Below are positions 61,870 to 64,000 of a DNA stretch of 64,000 nt, piece by piece. This stretch comes from Polytrichum commune (taxonomy: Eukaryota; Streptophyta; Polytrichopsida; Polytrichales; Polytrichaceae). Position 1 is the stretch's first letter. The number at the start of each line of letters is the position of its first letter. A model generated the notes under the pieces. That model ran no database searches, was not told where the DNA came from, and saw only the letters and a program-made list of their open reading frames with translations. Position numbers and translations under genes: made by a program. Location of the stretch: positions 21,516,001 to 21,580,000 of the forward strand of contig OX485806.1 in assembly GCA_950295325.1 (NCBI GenBank), written 5' to 3'.

Positions 61870-64000
61870 CTGCTAACAAATGTTGGGTAATCTACTAATA
61901 TAACTTTGAAACCTTATAGCATTTACATAAAGAATCCAAAGGAGAGATACTTTGGTGTGTTGGAATCCCCTTTCAAATGTAAATTGAAATAGAAACTCTA
62001 AATATATGAAAAATATTTGTATTCAATGCTAAAAGTGCTTAATGTGACAGTTTAAAGCTAGTGTTCAGGGAGGATTTGAGCATCACTAGTCGAGATCCTA
62101 ATGTTTCCAAGTCCACCGGTTATATGTTGACATCTTTCGGTTTTTCTTCATTAATTTGAGGTATATCCTATAAATTCCTCTAAAATAATCAGTAAATTTC
62201 CTAAAGTCTTGAACTTCAACTGGTTATTTCTCAAACTCAACTGGTTCATCTGTAACTAGGAGATGGTTCTCCCTGTTCACTGGTTTAAACACCCTCTACC
62301 TTAAGTATGTCACTTTCCATGCCTCTTCAGAGCCCATGAATTTGTGCAATAATTAACGACCTTTGTGCCTCTTCATTAACACCGCCGGCCCTCCTTGTAA
62401 AGTGACATTGATGGAGGGCTTTGAGAGGGTCGATTCAGCTCAGAATACGTACTGCAGAAATGTAACATCAAAATGAGTCATGACAAGGCCACTCACGTGC
62501 ATTTACAGCCAAAGTCACATACAAAAGATTGCATATCTCCAGGACACGATTTCATATTAGCCAACTATCTTCCCTTAATGGATGTGAAGGTGCTGCCACA
62601 TTTAAGCCAGCACCATGTAAGAAGGTGTGTCAATGTGGAATTGAAAGGTTCAAGCATTCGAAATGTCACATCCATCTGTAAATGAGTCACAGACAAGGTT
62701 TCAGAGCACTTCGAAAAGATTGCATATCTCCGGGACATTATTTCATTTGGGTAATCGATTAGCTGATGGGTGAAACACAAAAGAGAAACAACTGAATCTC
62801 ATACGCAGTTGAAAGTTCTATTCTTGTACAGCTTGCCTAAGCAATCACAAATTGTTACGATTAGTTACTTAGAAAAGATTGCATATCTCCAGGACACGAT
62901 TTCATTTGGATTTCTACATATCTTCCCTGAATGGATGTGAAGGTGCTGCCACATTCAAGCCAGCACCATGTAAGAGTTGATGTCAATCTGGAACTGAAAG
63001 GTTCATGCATTGGAAATGTCACATCCATCTGCAAATGAGTCACGGGCAAGGCACATTCACAGCAGATTCACGGACAAATTGAATGCAGAAAAGATTGCGT
63101 ATCTCTAGGACATGATTTCATTTGGGTGATCGATTTGAAGGCAGGCACTAACTTAGCTGATGGGTAAAACACAACAGAGAAACAACTGATTTTCATAAGC
63201 AGTTGAAAGTTCTATTCTTGTATAGCTTGCCTAAGCAATCACAAATTGTTATCGTTGGTTGTAATCGATAGTCGTAAAGGTGTTTATGGTGGACACACAT
63301 TTAACTTTCCATGACTTTCATTTTATTTTTACCAAATGGGTCATCATCCTCTGTAAATACTCAATGACCCAAATGAAGGGGCACCATAGCACTTTTAGTG
63401 AAACGCTAAGGTATGCCGGTGTAATTTAGTCAGTATTTCTAGTTCTACATCTTTAATTGATCAAATGTAGAGATCTTGAAATTTATGTTGCAGTAGCAAT
63501 TTGTAACGAAACATCAACCGAAATCGAATCCCTTCTTATTTAGTTATGGTTATTGAAGTTTGAAAGTGCATGTGCATTGATTCTCGAAAACATACTTAGG
63601 TTCCTTCCATAATGTTGACTATTGAGTGTACAGTAGTTAAAGGCGTAGTCCAAACTCTTTTAAACATGTGTCTTTATAGTCTTTGTTATAAACACATATC
63701 TAACCACATCAATTAGATATAGGTGTCCGATAATGAAAACCAACCAAATAACACTTGGATATCTTATATAGACATACTCACGATGACAACTAGTTGTCAA
63801 AACCTTTGAGATGCACACATCCTCTTCCACCCATACAACACGAATACATGCTAGCAATGCAACGTTGTCCACTATGTAACACCTTATCATTTCCTTACGA
63901 GATTCATTGCCATCTTATCTTCATCAAATCTTTAGGTATTTAATTATGAATCGAGGTTATGGGCGAGCTCATCTACTGAAAGGGGGTGGCACTAAGTCTT
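61870..64000 (-). repeat. Long repeat family D, copy 3, cut by window end
   Basis: Inverse of 29000-30900 with the same internal tandem blocks (62473-63130). A 225-bp family B element interrupts it at 62057-62281. The unit continues beyond the window. Confidence 0.8.
62057..62281 (+). mobile_element. Family B MITE in repeat D, about 8-bp TSD
   Basis: The ends GCTAGTGTTCAGGGAG and CTCCCTGTTCACT are inverted repeats. The flanks AGTTTAAA and GGTTTAAA form a duplication of 7 to 8 bp, and the uninterrupted GGTTTAAAC site survives inverted near 30750. An 8-bp TSD would place it with hAT. Confidence 0.75.

Overview
This looks like nuclear DNA of a land plant. It has GT-AG introns, an AP2/ERF-type domain, a plant-style kelch/F-box-associated protein, CCCTAAA telomere-type repeats, a Ty3/gypsy retroelement with an initiator-Met-tRNA-like primer site, and hAT- and PIF/Harbinger-type transposon ends. 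The protein flavour (kelch family with a terminal PEYVC motif, DUF7869-type protein) suggests a seed-free plant such as a moss, lycophyte or fern, but this is a low-confidence guess from memory. The window is gene-poor and AT-rich. I saw no rRNA, tRNA or CRISPR array.

Layout. 0-5 kb: a MITE, a 78/79-bp minisatellite with 13 palindromic cores, then a transposon-type DUF7869 gene on + that reads through one intron but carries two in-frame stops. 5-7.6 kb: non-coding, with a diverged direct repeat. 7.6-10.7 kb: the only apparently intact gene, on -, whose splice sites join an AP2-like domain, an ARM-like region and a kelch domain into one frame. 10.7-18.8 kb: MITE-like elements, a truncated Harbinger element, a TIR element built on a 41/43-bp array, and a 52-bp satellite with a palindromic core.

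18.8-25.7 kb and 32.8-40.9 kb are two copies of one ancestral segment. The differences between them define later insertions: gypsy LTR pieces carrying arrays of hairpin modules, a 1.3-kb element with poly-G/poly-C termini, a 1.2-kb hAT-like element holding a 245-bp deletion derivative, a MITE, and a 4.2-kb hAT element with 8-bp target duplications. 25.7-28.6 kb is not repeated elsewhere in the window. 28.6-30.8, 49.6-52.0 and 61.9-64.0 kb are three copies of one long repeat, the last inverted. 40.9-42.8 kb is a broken gypsy gag-protease region on -. 42.8-49.6 kb is AT-rich with a GC-richer island. 52.2-55.5 kb is a second copy of the repeat at 31.4-32.8 kb, interrupted by a 1.39-kb Harbinger element.

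Only the 7.6-10.7 kb gene is likely to serve the host. Almost everything else is mobile-element sequence in various states of decay. The most unusual structures are the hairpin-module arrays in the gypsy LTRs, the palindromic minisatellites, and the AP2-ARM-kelch fusion.
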